Positions 21,083-31,535 of a stretch of 64,000 bases of DNA are shown here, one piece after another. The position numbers and the translations under genes are program-made. Location of the stretch: positions 425,342 through 489,341 of the forward strand of contig NW_005197648.1 of assembly GCF_000372725.1 (NCBI RefSeq). The letters are read 5' to 3'. This stretch comes from Emiliania huxleyi CCMP1516 (Eukaryota; Haptophyta; Isochrysidales; Noelaerhabdaceae). Under the pieces are notes generated by a model. It was given only the letters and a program-made list of their open reading frames with translations, ran no database searches and had not been told where the DNA came from. Numbering within the stretch: the first letter of the stretch is position 1; every line of letters begins with the position of its first letter.

Positions 21083-21191
21083 CTGCGGGCCTTCTGGACA
21101 TTCTGGACGTTTGCTAAAGCTTGCTAAAGCACCTTCTGGACATTTGCTAAAGCTTGCTAAAGCACCTTCTGGACATTCTGGACATTCTGGC
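21083..21191 (-). repeat. Inverted partner minisatellite
   Basis: Units of CTTCTGGACATT and TTTGCTAAAGCTTGCTAAAG alternate. The first unit is the reverse complement of the 20803-20893 unit. Confidence 0.8.
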
Positions 21192-21867
21192 GCGAACCGC
21201 AAGCGCGCGGTTTCCCCCCCATCCCCTTCTGACATTCTCGCGTTGCGTCCGGCGGTTGATGGCGCCGTCGTGGGTGGGCCGGCAATGAAAACCAGCAAGG
21301 CAAGCGCGCGAGGCAGATGCAGGTCCTGGCGGTCGGGAATGCCGCCATCACCCCGGGCGGCACCACGTCGTTCCTGTGCCTCTGATGCCACTCTCGCGGC
21401 TTGTAGCGCGTCACTCGCGCATGCTCTCCAGGAGCTATGGCGGGCGCGTGTGTGGGGTTGCGTTTCGTTTTTTCTCAACACGTGCCTCTGCACATCCGTT
21501 CTTGAAAAAGTGGGTGGGTGGGTAAACGCTTCGTAGGCCCCGGATGGTGAGTGGGTGGGTGGGTGGGTGGTGACTGTGTGGGTGAATCTCCTCTATGAAT
21601 ATTGTGTTCCTGCAGCGCAACAGCGCAACTTCCGCGCGCGCTTTTAGCGTGCCGCTGCGGCTTCTTTCTCTCTGTGTCTTCTCTTCTTCTTCACTTGCTT
21701 GCGGCTCTTTGTCCTTTGTTTGATTCGTGTTTGTTGTCTGTCTGAGTCTGTGGAGAGCGCCCCGCCGCGGTGGATGGAGCTCATTGAATTGGCGTGGGCC
21801 TGCTCGGCTGGTCCAGCTCAAGCTTCGGCTGTGTTGTTAAAGAAGGGCGGCGTCGGCACAGCGAGGT

Positions 21868-21960
21868 GAGAAAGAAAGAAAGAAAGAAAGAAAACAGACA
21901 AGCCAAGGGAGGGATGGGAGAACGGCACGCCGCCACCACACAGGGATTTTAAGGAGAGGG
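21868..21960 (+). repeat. Dispersed repeat R4, copy B
   Basis: Inverted partner of 12565-12645; it starts with a (GAAA)n run. Confidence 0.65.
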
Positions 21961-22111
21961 GTGTGGTGCGCTAGCCGTCGCCCACCCTTGGGCGTCCGCC
22001 TCTTCCTATCTCACTGCTGAGGTGAGGCAGCGGCAGCGAGGCGGTTGTCAGTTTGACAATTTTTCGACGAAAAGGAGGGCGTCCCGGCCTGTTGCAACAA
22101 CCTTCCGGACC

Positions 22112-22542
22112 ATGATTGCCGCGGCCAAGGTGCGCGCTCCAATACTAACCGCCCTGTGTGATCGTCGTCACCTCGTCCCCCACCGCCGTAGGGTGGCGCT
22201 AGCGGGATGAGCAGCCTGCTCGGCCTCCTCGGCAGCGCGGCGTTCGCGCTCGTTGCCGTCTACCTCGCGTCGCTCGTCACTGTCTGCCATGGGCCGTGCG
22301 GCAACAAGAAGGACGACGTCCTCTACGAGATGCGCAGTGCTGCCTGCTGCAGCCCGTCCGTGCAGGATTGCGGCAACTTCCTCCCGGGCCAGGGCTCCAC
22401 CTGGCTGCACGGCATCTGCAAGCCCACCGCGCCCGACTTTTGCAACCTGCTTAAACCCAAGAGCTTCTTCAACGGCTGTTCGGCTGCGGGGACCGTCCAG
22501 GACGCGGTGGACAACGCGGTGGACAACTTTTTCGGCCGCTAA
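22112..22542 (+). CDS. Small Cys-rich membrane or secreted protein
   Basis: Exon 2 from ATG 22207 alone gives 111 residues. A better model adds exon 1 (22112-22129, MIAAAK), then a 62-bp intron (22130-22191) that starts GTGCGC, holds a perfect TACTAAC branch point at 22143-22149 and ends CCGTAG; exon 2 then reads on in frame (GGASGMSSLL) for 122 residues in total. A hydrophobic segment (LLGLLGSAAFALVAVYLASL) is a signal peptide or anchor. The rest has eight Cys (CHGPC, ACC, DC, IC, FC, GC), suggesting disulfides outside the cytosol. No family is recognised. The TAA stop is followed by GC-rich, non-coding DNA. Confidence 0.6.
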
Positions 22543-23892
22543 GGGGCGTGCATCGAAAGGGGGGGAGGCACCTCCGTGTGAGCAGGACGCGCGCGCACGG
22601 TGTGCCAGAGGAGGGACGAACGCGCGCACGCCGCGCGGAGGAGGGAGCACGGCACGCACAGCGCCACAGCACCCACACCCCGGAGCCTACACCGCCAGGC
22701 ACGCAACCACGCTTTGGGCCCCGACAGCAGACTTTTTGTCCTGACTCCTGTTTTTCGGGACTCTAGAGAGCTGTTGCGCTGACGGGGAGAAGCGGATAGA
22801 AGCTCGCATCCGTCATTTGTGCGTGCCCGCCGAGGCCGCTCCACCGAAGCGACAACAACAAAACAACATTCTATCTCTCTCTCCGAAGCGCGAGCCGAAG
22901 GCCGAAGGCGAAGCGCCCGTCCTAGCGTAAAGCCGTACTAGGGCTCTGGGGGGAGGCGGGGGCCCAGACTGCCCCAGAGGGTATCCATGCGGGGGGGAGA
23001 TGGGGTCCCACGGCCCGCCGCAGGCGTCGATTTTTTCGGGACTTTTTTCTTTTTTGCGCGATTTTTTACTTGTTTTCATGGGAATCGCCGCACTTGCGGC
23101 CATGCTATCACGCCTTGCGACATCCTTTCGGCGCTGCTGACCGTGCCAAGCTGCACAACTGACCACCTGCATAGCTCGCGGCCTTAGTATCCACCATTCA
23201 GTGACGACCTGATCGTACGGCCAGTAGGAAGGTGTCCTTCCAGCGCGTGGGCGTGCACGCTTCTGACGCAATGCGCGTCACAAACCTGCCTCGGCGACTG
23301 GCTGCTGGCACTCTCGAGGCTATGCCTACACAGCCTCGCGCGCATGGGCAGTCAAGAGGGACCATGCACTTTCTCAGGACAGCGCCAGTGCCTCTCCCTT
23401 GGACCGGCAAACGTGGTGGTCTCGTGTCACCAATGTGGGACCAGTGCGGCATCGCGCCATCGACAGCTCTGAACTGCGCCTCACTATGACGGGAAGGCCG
23501 CCAAGTGGGCCAGCACCGGTCACACATTGTGGCAGCAGTCAGCAGTTATCTGATAGCTAGAGCAGCAGCGGCAGGGTCGCAGGGTCGGATCATGTCAAGC
23601 CTCTCGCCCGGCCGGCCGCGTGCAGACGTCGGCCTGTCTGCTGTCTGGAGTGATCTGTCGGCGGTCAGTACGACCGATCAGGTTGGAGGGTCTATCTGTG
23701 TGTACTCCTCGATATCTCTCCAAATCTGCCCTCTGATTAACCTAGCTTAATCGGGAAGTTGGTGCTAATAGAGGCTAATAGAGCCGGGGCCCCGTTTCCC
23801 TCCGCACTGCGGCGCGGCGCACGGTGCCTCCGGGGGCCCCCGCCTCCCCCCCAGAGGCGTAGGGTGCCCACCGCACAGCGCACAGGCACAAA

Positions 23893-24085
23893 TAAATAAA
23901 TAAATAAAAACGGACACCTCTCTACTATGAGATGGGTAAAAAGGAACAGGTCCCCGCCCTTGCGATCTTTGTGCAGGGTTCTTTGTGGGTGTGGTCGGCG
24001 ACTAGCCGGGGTCGTCCACAGGCACAGGGCCCAAAAAAAGAAAGGGGAAAAGAAATTGGCCAACCTCGATCGCAGCACTTCGTGT
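23893..24085 (+). repeat. Dispersed repeat R3, copy A
   Basis: From AAATAAATAAATAAATAAAA through ACGGACACCTCTCTACT, GAGATGGGTAAAAAGG, to GACTAGCCGGGGTCGTCC it matches 33437-33562 almost base for base in the same orientation. The following part (CCCAAAAAAAGAAAGGGG) matches 12700-12775 instead. Confidence 0.85.
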
Positions 24086-24411
24086 TGGAGAGTCGAGAAA
24101 TTGAGAGTGTGACTAGGAGGGTGGGACGCTGGGGATTCTCAAAGGTATACCCTTGGAATGGCCGGATCCAGCCTTGAAAGTACGAGATCGCGCGCGCTTC
24201 GCGCGCTGCACCGCCTGTTCTCCGCGGCTGAGTGACGACGCGTGCCGTGTGCCAGCAGAGTTGGGCGCGCGCGGCGCGACGGCGCCCGCGAGGGAAGGCG
24301 CGGGTGCAGCGGCCACCGGCGGTCGTACCGCTCGCCGGCCAGCGCAGCAGCGGCCAGCGCAGCGCGGCCGCCGGCGCAGCAGCCAGAGCAGCCGGTGCGC
24401 GCCTTGCGAGG

Positions 24412-24461
24412 CGAGTACTGCCGCCCGGCAGCCTTGAGAGGCGGCCGGGCGGCAGTACTCG
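24412..24461. repeat. Hairpin with perfect 18-bp arms
   Basis: CGAGTACTGCCGCCCGGC (24412-24429) pairs with 24444-24461; the loop is 14 bases. Confidence 0.9.
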
Positions 24462-25251
24462 TTCGAATTTTGCGAGCCGTGCGCCCGCCCGCCCGGCTGC
24501 CAGTAGGACTAGGAGGCGGCGCAATATGGCCTATAGTACAGCCCTTGAGGAGGAGGAAGAGGCTGGCTGGCAGTGCTGTATGCCGCCGGGGGGCAGTTTT
24601 TGGGTGCTGACCCTCGCCCAGGGGGCTGCAGAAGGCGTCCGCAGCCGGGACAACCCGCCCCCCCCGCCGAGGCCGGTCGAAGCCCACTTGAGTGCAGCCA
24701 TGAGGAGTCCTCTCTTGGTGCTCCTGGCGGCCGTTCAAAGGTCGGGCGCGCGCCGAGGGGGGTGGGTGTGTCTTGCTTGCTCCACACCGAGCGCCATCGG
24801 TCCGGACCGGTGCACTCACCGAGGGTCGGCTTGCACAAGGTCTGAGCCGCGGGCGCTCGGCGCCAAGTGCAGTCGGTCACGCTCGCGCTGCCGCTGGAGA
24901 GCGGGTCACAATGGGGAACCCTCGTTTCCTAGTCACTCGGTCCCCCAACGGAAGAGGCCTCTCTCCTATTGAAACATTCCAACATCAGATTTGCGTCGTG
25001 CTTTTTGAGCCGAGAGCTACTTTCTTTTGGGCACCCTATCTAGCGTCTTGCTGGTCGATTGCTCCTCTGTCGCTCGCCTGAGCCAGTTGCACGTTCGGAG
25101 CTCCAGCTCGACCACACGTCCTCGAGCACTGCGCACTTTTCCATTTCAATGAAAAGAAATCTGCGGTGCCAAGGATGCGATGGGGTTCGCGACAGGGCAG
25201 GTAGGGTAGACTGCCCGTGAGACGGTTGAGCTGCGCAAGACCGCAGCGTTC

Positions 25252-25551
25252 ATGGCTTCACGATGTCTAAATGTCGACCGCAGCGGCACACCAGGCGAGG
25301 GCGCGGCGTCGCTGCTCCGCGAGACGCTGGAGCTTCGTGACAGAGAACTCGCTGCGGCGCGGCAGCAGCTCACGGCTCAGGAGGAGGCGCACGCAGAAAC
25401 GGTGTGTTTCAAAGCCCGATCTCAAATTCCCACCCGTCCTCGTACCATTCAAGAGGGCCCGGTGTCGCAGGTTTCATCGCTCCAAGCGCAACTCCAGGCT
25501 GCACGGCGCGAAGCTAGCGAGGCGCGCGAAGCTAGCGAGGCGTTTGCCTGA
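25252..25551 (+). CDS. Possible coiled-coil gene fragment with one intron
   Basis: The frame reads SLLRETLELRDRELAAARQQ then LTAQEEAHAET, a strong heptad pattern. A likely intron (25402-25470, GTGTGT...GTCGCAG, 69 bp) follows; after it the heptads continue (VSSLQAQLQAARREASEA). Because 69 is a multiple of three the frame is open with or without splicing. The ends are unclear: ATG 25252 may be internal to a longer gene, and the stop after SEAFA may lie in a further intron. No family is recognised. Confidence 0.35.
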   Translation: MASRCLNVDRSGTPGEGAASLLRETLELRDRELAAARQQLTAQEEAHAETVCFKARSQIPTRPRTIQEGPVSQVSSLQAQLQAARREASEAREASEAFA

Positions 25552-26196
25552 GAATTCAGACTGAAGCCTCCACCACTCTCCCGCTTCCCACAGGCGCGGC
25601 GTGAGTCGAAAACCCCTGCGGGCAGCGCCAGGCGCTTCCTCGAGTAATACATGTAGCCGTCCTCCTCGGTTGAGCACACACCGTGTGCGGTGGAGTCTTG
25701 CGACACGTTGCTGCGTGACGATATGGCGCGATTCAGTTTTCGTGAGGTCACTACACTTTCCCCGCCCGTAATTCTGTTTAAGTCGCGTTTTCCGTGTACA
25801 GTATTAGCTGGGAGTGAGTGCTACGTACAAGCTGGATCAGCTCGGGTCTGGCCGCGGGCGCTCCGGCCCTAAAAATCGCCGCTGGGCGCTGCGCCCTGCC
25901 GGTGCCGCGCGCGGGGTGCATGCTGCATGGCGGCGGGAGGCGGGGTGTGTCGTGTGTGTGTCTCGCTCGGCCGCGTCTCGGGCGTCGCCGCCGCTCGCGC
26001 TCTCGCCTCCGTCGCCGCGTGACTGTACAGACTGAGACTGTGGAGCTCGCGCGCCCGCCGCCACGTCTGTCTCTCTCGCGGGTGAGCGCGACCGTTGTCG
26101 GTCCGTTGAGTGGTCGTGACGACGGGGCGGTCTCTCGGCCCCCACAGGAGCGAATCTTGAGCGTGCTCAGCCTCTCTGGCCCTCTTTCGCACGGCT
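25552..26196. other. Intergenic, no gene seen
   Basis: GC-rich DNA with open frames on both strands that overlap; nothing recognisable and no marked repeats. Confidence 0.4.
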
Positions 26197-26685
26197 CTAC
26201 AAAGGAGACTCGACGAGCGGACTCGGCACAGGAGAGCCTGAGGTCGCTGGCACCACGCGGGGCTCGAACGCCGACCAGTCGCCCGAAGCGTCGGGACTGT
26301 TGACGGTCGGGGTTAGCGCGACTGCGGCGGCGGCGGCGGCGGCGGCATCGGACGGCTCAGCGGCCGTCACTTCGTGCGCAACATCGGCCGCGCTATCGTC
26401 TGGCGCTTGCACGGGCGGAGGCCGCCGCTTCGAGAGCTCGGGCGCAATGGCCGTGTGCGAGCGCCTCCGCTGCTCCCGCGCGAGGACGAGCAAGCCGAGG
26501 AGGACCATCAGGCACCCAAAGACGTATAGGCACAGAAACAGGGGATGCTCCACGAGACGTTCGGCGGCGGCTTCTCGCCCACCGCCGTTCTCAAGCTGCG
26601 CCGCCTCGCGCGCAAAGTCGCGCGCGGCAGCGTTGACCGCACGGCCTACTCGCCCAAGTACTCGCTCTCTTTTATGTCCCACCAT
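26197..26685 (-). CDS. Putative single-pass membrane protein
   Basis: ATG 26685 gives 162 residues (the open frame extends upstream only by non-ATG codons). A charged N-terminal part of about 50 residues precedes one clear membrane segment (FLCLYVFGCLMVLLGLLVLA), then a basic REQRRR that fits the positive-inside rule, and a disordered Ala/Pro/Ser-rich tail with a poly-Ala run from a GGC/GCC tract at 26325-26346. By charge the C-terminus would face the cytosol. No family is recognised. It is supported by composition only and could be a minor exon. Confidence 0.45.
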   Translation of the reverse strand: MVGHKRERVLGRVGRAVNAAARDFAREAAQLENGGGREAAAERLVEHPLFLCLYVFGCLMVLLGLLVLAREQRRRSHTAIAPELSKRRPPPVQAPDDSAADVAHEVTAAEPSDAAAAAAAAVALTPTVNSPDASGDWSAFEPRVVPATSGSPVPSPLVESPL

Positions 26686-26782
26686 GCAGAGCGCATCTCT
26701 CTCTCTGTTGTGCGAGGCGTGAACCGCGCCATTCGCTCTCACCTGGCAACCCTGTCTGCACGTCTCGCGCGCGCGTGAACTA

Positions 26783-26850
26783 GGGCTCCAGGCCCCAAAT
26801 TACGTGTGAGTGTTAGAGTTGTTTGGTATTGCTAAAAATCTCTCTCTCTC
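26783..26850 (+). repeat. Dispersed repeat R6, copy A
   Basis: GGGCTCCAGGCCCCAAAT, GTGTGAGTGTTAGAGTTG and TTTGGTATTGCTAAAAATCT are shared with 39134-39183 and 39408-39515; the last part also recurs at 36655-36720 and 37608-37640. Confidence 0.8.
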
Positions 26851-27155
26851 GCCACCGCGACCCCTCGTGGCATCTTTCTTTCTCGCCGTCGGCGAGCTAG
26901 GGGCTCGCGGACGGCCGACTTTTTATATGACCAGTAGGACAGCCGTGAGTGTGAATCGGATAAGGAGTTTGCGTCCGTCCACCGCCTTCGTGGACGTCTG
27001 TCCTCGTGACACCCACACCCCACACGGCCTGTGTTGCTTCCCCCACCCACCCTCCCTTGGTCCTGCAACGGTGTCTCGTGCGGAGCAGTGGTGTGCGCCC
27101 GGGGGCTGTCGCGCGAGGGTTGCAGGCGTGAGTGGGGTCCGCGGGTCCGCGCAGC

Positions 27156-28019
27156 ATGGCGCACATGCTGGAGGATCTGTATGTCCCTGTGGAGGTGTTG
27201 GGCTGCATTGCCTCGCACTTTGACGCCGCGGCGACTCTGCTCGCCTTTGAGTGCGCCGCCTCGTCCTGTCGGCGTGCGACTGCCGGCGCGTGGCGCAACT
27301 TGACGCTCTCGCGCTTTCCGCGCGTGGAGGATATCCTGCGCCTATCTCCCATGCCCGCTCCCTCATTCAGAGAGCTCTTCCGCCGACAAATCGCGGCGGC
27401 GCTGCCGCCGCCCCGGCCGAGCCTCGCCGACTTCATCCTCAGCGTTGAGCTCTCGGTCGACGGAGAAATGACGCACTCCTGGACAGGGCCCTACTGGGAA
27501 AGCGGCCAGGGCGAAGGCGGAGCCGCCCCGCGCCTCTGGCCCGGCGAGCCGCCGCCCTGGTTCAGGCCGTTCATCGCGATTAGCAAAGACAACGACCACC
27601 TTGTCTCCCGTGATGGCGCTGAAGGGTGGGCCGTCCCAGCCGCCCTCGCCGAGGCGTACACGTGCACGGTGACGGTGACGCACGCGCTTCGCTCGGCGCG
27701 GCTCTACAGCGGCCGCCCGTCCCTCGTCTGCGCGTCGCGCGACGACTGCGTCGTCTTTGACGAGCGGCGCCTGCCGCCTCTCTTCTCGCCGCCCGATCCC
27801 TCGTCTTGGCAGGACGAGGAGCAGGAGGCGGGTTTCTCCCTCGTCCGCGTCGACCCGGCCCACGACGTCAGGTGCAGGGCGCACCTAAGCCACGCCGGTG
27901 GCCGCGGCGCGGGGGGCGGCCACCTCGAGCTCGACTTTGGCAACGAGACGGGGCGGCTCAACGGGCGGCAGGCGCTGCTCGAGTACCTGCTCCTGCTCAC
28001 CGCGCGGGTGGCGGGGTAG
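27156..28019 (+). CDS. F-box-like protein
   Basis: ATG 27156, 287 residues, single exon. The N-terminus (YVPVEVLGCIASHFDAAATL, FECAASSCRRATAGAWRN) has the F-box pattern, followed by FRELFRRQIAA as in plant and algal F-box proteins. F-box proteins join targets to SCF ubiquitin ligases through SKP1. The C-terminal 200 residues look like a compact beta-rich domain (FILSVELSVDGEMTHSW, LVCASRDDCVVFDERRL, GGGHLELDFGNE) that may bind the target; no WD, kelch or LRR pattern is evident. A GTG at 27132 is in frame but ATG in a GCAGCATGG context is preferred. F-box assignment is moderate, as this motif is variable. Confidence 0.6.
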   Translation: MAHMLEDLYVPVEVLGCIASHFDAAATLLAFECAASSCRRATAGAWRNLTLSRFPRVEDILRLSPMPAPSFRELFRRQIAAALPPPRPSLADFILSVELSVDGEMTHSWTGPYWESGQGEGGAAPRLWPGEPPPWFRPFIAISKDNDHLVSRDGAEGWAVPAALAEAYTCTVTVTHALRSARLYSGRPSLVCASRDDCVVFDERRLPPLFSPPDPSSWQDEEQEAGFSLVRVDPAHDVRCRAHLSHAGGRGAGGGHLELDFGNETGRLNGRQALLEYLLLLTARVAG

Positions 28020-28361
28020 CGGCGGGGGGGGGAGAGTCGCACACACGCTCCTGCCGCATGCGCTAGCGCGCACCACCGACGGCCGCAGACCCCCACGAAC
28101 GGCTACCCCCCCACACCGCCCGGCCGTGAGCGGTTATATGTCAGTACACGAACGCAAGTAGCGACTACGGCGTCTGAGTACGGGGCGGCCGCCCATATAC
28201 GCCGCCGCTCGACCCAAAAATGGTCGCTTACGTTCACACCTCTCGGCAGCTGTTAGCAGCACCGCTCTGTGGCGGCCAACTGGTCGTCGGGTCTCACTAC
28301 TGGCAGGGTAGTCAGTCTAAGTTATCTGAGCCTCGCGGCTTAACGGGTTTCATAGTGGTGG

Positions 28362-28880
28362 CTACGGCTTTAGCCACACTGGAGAGTGCTTACGCGGTAA
28401 GTCGGCCACATGGCACGATAATCGATATACGGCGCTAGCCCCCCAATTTTCTTCGCCTGCGGCGGGCGATCGATCCTCCTCATGCTCAGCAATCGCCGCC
28501 TCAGCATCCTCCTCTTGCTCTTCCGATTCTCGTTGCTGCTTCTTGAGCGCACTTCGGCGACGTCTAGCCAAACAGTTCTCACAAATAGCCTCAAGCTCAA
28601 ACAAACGCATGTCAGAGAAGCCTATGTATGCTGGTCCTCTTTGAACGATCCGCGCGTGAGGTAGCATAGGGCCTTGTTGGCAGCAGCCAGCTTGTTGCGC
28701 TGCTTCGTTGCGATGAGCTGATTGGGATCGCAGAAGTGCATGCCAAGCACCGCCACGATCTTGAAGCAGAACACATCGCAACCGCATCGTCCGCACTGCC
28801 ATCGGCATGCCGCGCCCGCCGCTTCGCCGCACCGCCTTAAGGCACGCATAAGAGCGGCAGAACGCGCCCGTACGGTGCGC
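28362..28880 (-). pseudogene. Unrecognised ORF pieces in two frames
   Basis: One frame reads CGRCGCDVFCFKIVAVLG, MHFCDPNQLIATKQRN, then stops near 28622. The next piece, in another frame, reads FSDMRLFELEAICENCL followed by a charged coiled-coil-like tail (SALKKQQRESEEQEEDAEAA). Both have protein-like composition and Cys pairs of zinc-binding type. They may be two exons or a decayed gene; no clean splice is evident. Family unknown. Confidence 0.25.
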
Positions 28881-29004
28881 GTACTTGAGCAGGCGTTGCG
28901 CGCCGCAAGTAGCGCACTGGCCCTGGGAGACGGCGTTGTGCTGTGTATGGCGGCATGCGCGGCATACGTTGGTCGGACCGACGCGTCCAGGTATTTTTCG
29001 GGTA

Positions 29005-29220
29005 AACCTGGACTTTTGCAGGTATACCCCGATCGGTCACACCGCCATCGCCGTCGGGGAGAGGGGGGACGACACTGCTTCGGCAGCGTGCACCTCGATC
29101 CTGTACCGTGTTTGTTATGACCCCCCCCAATGAACACACCAGTGAGGGAGGGCGAGACGATCGAGGGGTCCCGTACCATGCGGAATCGACCCTATCCAGT
29201 GCTCAAGTGCTCAAGTTGGG
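29005..29220 (+). repeat. Dispersed repeat R2, copy B
   Basis: Inverted partner of 9690-10015, about 100 bp shorter. Confidence 0.75.
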
Positions 29221-29274
29221 GCCTCGAGATACAGGCCAGAACGAGTGAACGGGACCCGCAGCCAGCTGATATCC

Positions 29275-29555
29275 GTCCACAATCGAGTTTGCCGACGATC
29301 GACTTTGCAGCCGGCCGCCACCAATACAGACGGCTTTAGGCTGCCGATCCGGCTGCTCGTGCGGCTCCAATCCGGTCCCTCACACTCAGCTCCAATCCGC
29401 ACAAGCTGTGACAACTTTGACGTCGCCGGCTTTGGCCAGGTGCAGCCCGCCACCTGCCCCGCCTCCATCTTCACGCTGCCCGTAGGTGATTGCTGGGGGG
29501 GGGGGGGGCTCCAACCTCCTGACGCCGCCGTATGACTTAGGTGAGGGGCACCCGC
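29275..29555 (+). repeat. Dispersed repeat R5, copy B
   Basis: Inverted partner of 17455-17655, with extra bases around 29330-29390 and a G12 run at 29497-29508. Confidence 0.7.
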
Positions 29556-30460
29556 CTGGACGCCTGGAACGCGCTCTCATCAGCAGTCGATCAAACCTTC
29601 CCGACATGCCGACCTATTCGCTCGCCCGGTCTCTCGATCTGGACTGGCCATCTGGCTGCGGGCCTGCGCTCGCGGTGCGGACGGTCGACCACGGGTGACG
29701 CTCTCACTCCGGAGAAGTCAATGTCTCCCCTGTCCCCGGCTGCCGTCCGTCTCAAAGTCAGCTCCGCCTGATGGCCAAGCGACGGCTGAGCCTGGACAGA
29801 GATTCGAGTGGCCGTGGAGGTGGGACTGCCCTCCGCTCGGTCGACTTCGCGACGGACGAACAATGGCGTGCGCACGGCGCTGCAGCGATGATCGCTCGCG
29901 ACGCCCGGAGCTGGAGCTGCCGGTGCCACCTCCTGCTAGACGCTTCCCGAAACAGGCATGCCCCACTCATCACACGTCGGCTGCCCCACCGTAGGGCCGC
30001 AGACAGCCGAGGCCGCCAAGAAGTGAATGGAGAAGGAGCGCCAGCGGGTGCTGCGGCGGCGCGACGCGGACAAGGTCACGGTGTTTGCGGCTCGAGGAGC
30101 TGCTGGCCGGCGACGCCACGGACGCGACAGTGGAATCTGCGATGGGGGAGGCAAATGCAAATCTGCACAGTCCGAGGGGATTCTGCGCAGGTGGGGCGGT
30201 GCGAGTGCGAGCGACCCCCAGCTTTCGCTGCTCGGGTGGGTCCCACGATCGGGCCATGCCGATCGCTAAGCCGAGGTTGCCTCACGCCCTTTCGGACGCA
30301 GTCGATGTTCTCGTTCCCCGCTCTAGGCGCCGGCTCCCAACCCGCAGGGGGGCTCCCATCGGCGCAATGCCGAGAAGGGTGGGGAAGTACCGTAGACCCT
30401 TGCGGGGTTCCGGCCTAGTGCCCAGGGATCTCCGAACGCCGTCAGGGGCACCCGCGGCGG

Positions 30461-31234
30461 TCAAGCCAGACCGGGAGATGTGGCGCGTGTGTGATCGCGC
30501 GAGACGGAGGCGCGTGGGTCGGGCGGGCGGGCGTGGGGCTGACCAGGGAGAGTAAAGTCGGGGTGGAACCAGCGAGCTCCTCCGGGTAGCTGCAGCCTTG
30601 GTGAAGAGTGTGGCGGTGAGGGAGTCGTGCTCGGCGGAGCAAGCGTTGAGAGGCACGCGGATGGGTTGTGGTAGGACTGCAGGTCGTCACATCGAAAAGT
30701 CTGGAACGCAGACAGATTGTGGTAGGACTGCAGGTCGTCACATCGAAAAGTCTGGAACACAAACGGGTATTCTCCACCGCGACTGAAGCTGGACGGAGCC
30801 ACTCTCGCGGCAATCTGTAGAGTCGACGGCAGCGGAGGCGGCGGGAAGCAGTAGCTGGATGGTGCAAGAGGCTGCTGGTCGCCCCGATGAGACACCTCAC
30901 GCGGCAAGGAAGACTGGTCGACGCGATCTTCGGGCCAGCCATCCACCAGTGCGTCATGGTCGAGGCAGCCGTCGTAGGTGAGGCCGTCTGAGGCGTTTCC
31001 CGACGGCACGGCGATATCTGTGGCAGGGCGCACGGCCAGCCCCATCGAGCGGAAGAGGCCAGACGGAGCAGTCGCTGGTCCGCGTGTTCGCAGCCGCACG
31101 GAGATCTTGGGGTGCAGCACTTGAGACGGCTGACTGATCTTCGAGGAGCTCGGGAGCATGTGCCTCGACACGTCAGAGATGAGGAGAGCGATGGCGAGTG
31201 CGGAGCACCAGACGTATGTCAGTGTGCCAGGCAT
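30461..31234 (-). CDS. Putative secreted or membrane protein
   Basis: ATG 31234 gives up to 257 residues. The N-terminus (MPGTLTYVWCSALAIALLIS) is a good signal peptide or anchor, followed by about 110 residues of ordinary composition (HPKISVRLRTRGPA, DGLTYDGCLDHDALVDGW). Past about residue 120 the sequence becomes Pro/Ser-rich and includes an exact-looking 51-bp tandem duplication (FQTFRCDDLQSYHN twice, 30671-30770), so the real exon may end earlier. No family is recognised. Confidence 0.35.
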   Translation of the reverse strand: MPGTLTYVWCSALAIALLISDVSRHMLPSSSKISQPSQVLHPKISVRLRTRGPATAPSGLFRSMGLAVRPATDIAVPSGNASDGLTYDGCLDHDALVDGWPEDRVDQSSLPREVSHRGDQQPLAPSSYCFPPPPLPSTLQIAARVAPSSFSRGGEYPFVFQTFRCDDLQSYHNLSAFQTFRCDDLQSYHNPSACLSTLAPPSTTPSPPHSSPRLQLPGGARWFHPDFTLPGQPHARPPDPRASVSRDHTRATSPGLA

Positions 31235-31535
31235 GACCGCTTCGACACTCGCTGCCGCGCGGACTCTCCAAAAGCAAGCGCGGAGAGGCTGCAGCGACGC
31301 GAGAGCGAGAGCGAGAGGCTCTCCGCCCCTTGAACCGCGGTGTGGCTCAGATTTCACAGCAACTCGCCACCCCGTGTTTTTCACCTCGAACCATCATGGT
31401 TTTAGGTATATGAAAGAAAGAAAACAGACAACCCAAGGGAGGGATGGGATATGGTGGGGACAGTGCAGCGGAGCCGGTATTCTTGTTTTGGCCCCCAAAC
31501 CGCCGTCGGTTCGCGGCAGGTGTCCCTCTGCCCGC

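Larger units (their letters stand above)
19996..22111. other. Intergenic: hairpins, minisatellites, R4
   Basis: No gene supported. Contains a perfect hairpin (20388-20428), a CAGCAG/CTGCTG palindromic stretch (20524-20572), two mutually inverted GTCCAGAAG-type minisatellites, a (GGGT)n run at 21505-21575, and R4 copy B (21868-21960). Confidence 0.5.
22543..25251. other. Intergenic: repeat R3, hairpin, no gene seen
   Basis: R3 copy lies at 23893-24085 and an 18-bp-arm hairpin at 24412-24461. Open frames in both directions at 24139-24972 overlap each other and have Ala/Arg/Pro-rich, random-looking products. An ATG at 24700 starts a signal-peptide-like MRSPLLVLLAAVQ but nothing recognisable follows. 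Confidence 0.45.
28020..30460. other. Repeat-rich stretch with ORF remnants
   Basis: Holds a possible gene remnant (28362-28880 minus), R2 copy B (29005-29220) and R5 copy B (29275-29555). At 30027-30180 plus, two short pieces in different frames (MEKERQRVLRRRDADK and RLEELLAGDATDATVESAM) read like protein but do not join without a splice I cannot place. Confidence 0.4.

Noticed and set aside
27132-27155. Earlier GTG start for the F-box-like gene
   Set aside because: A GTG start is unlikely in a eukaryote; ATG 27156 is in a good context.
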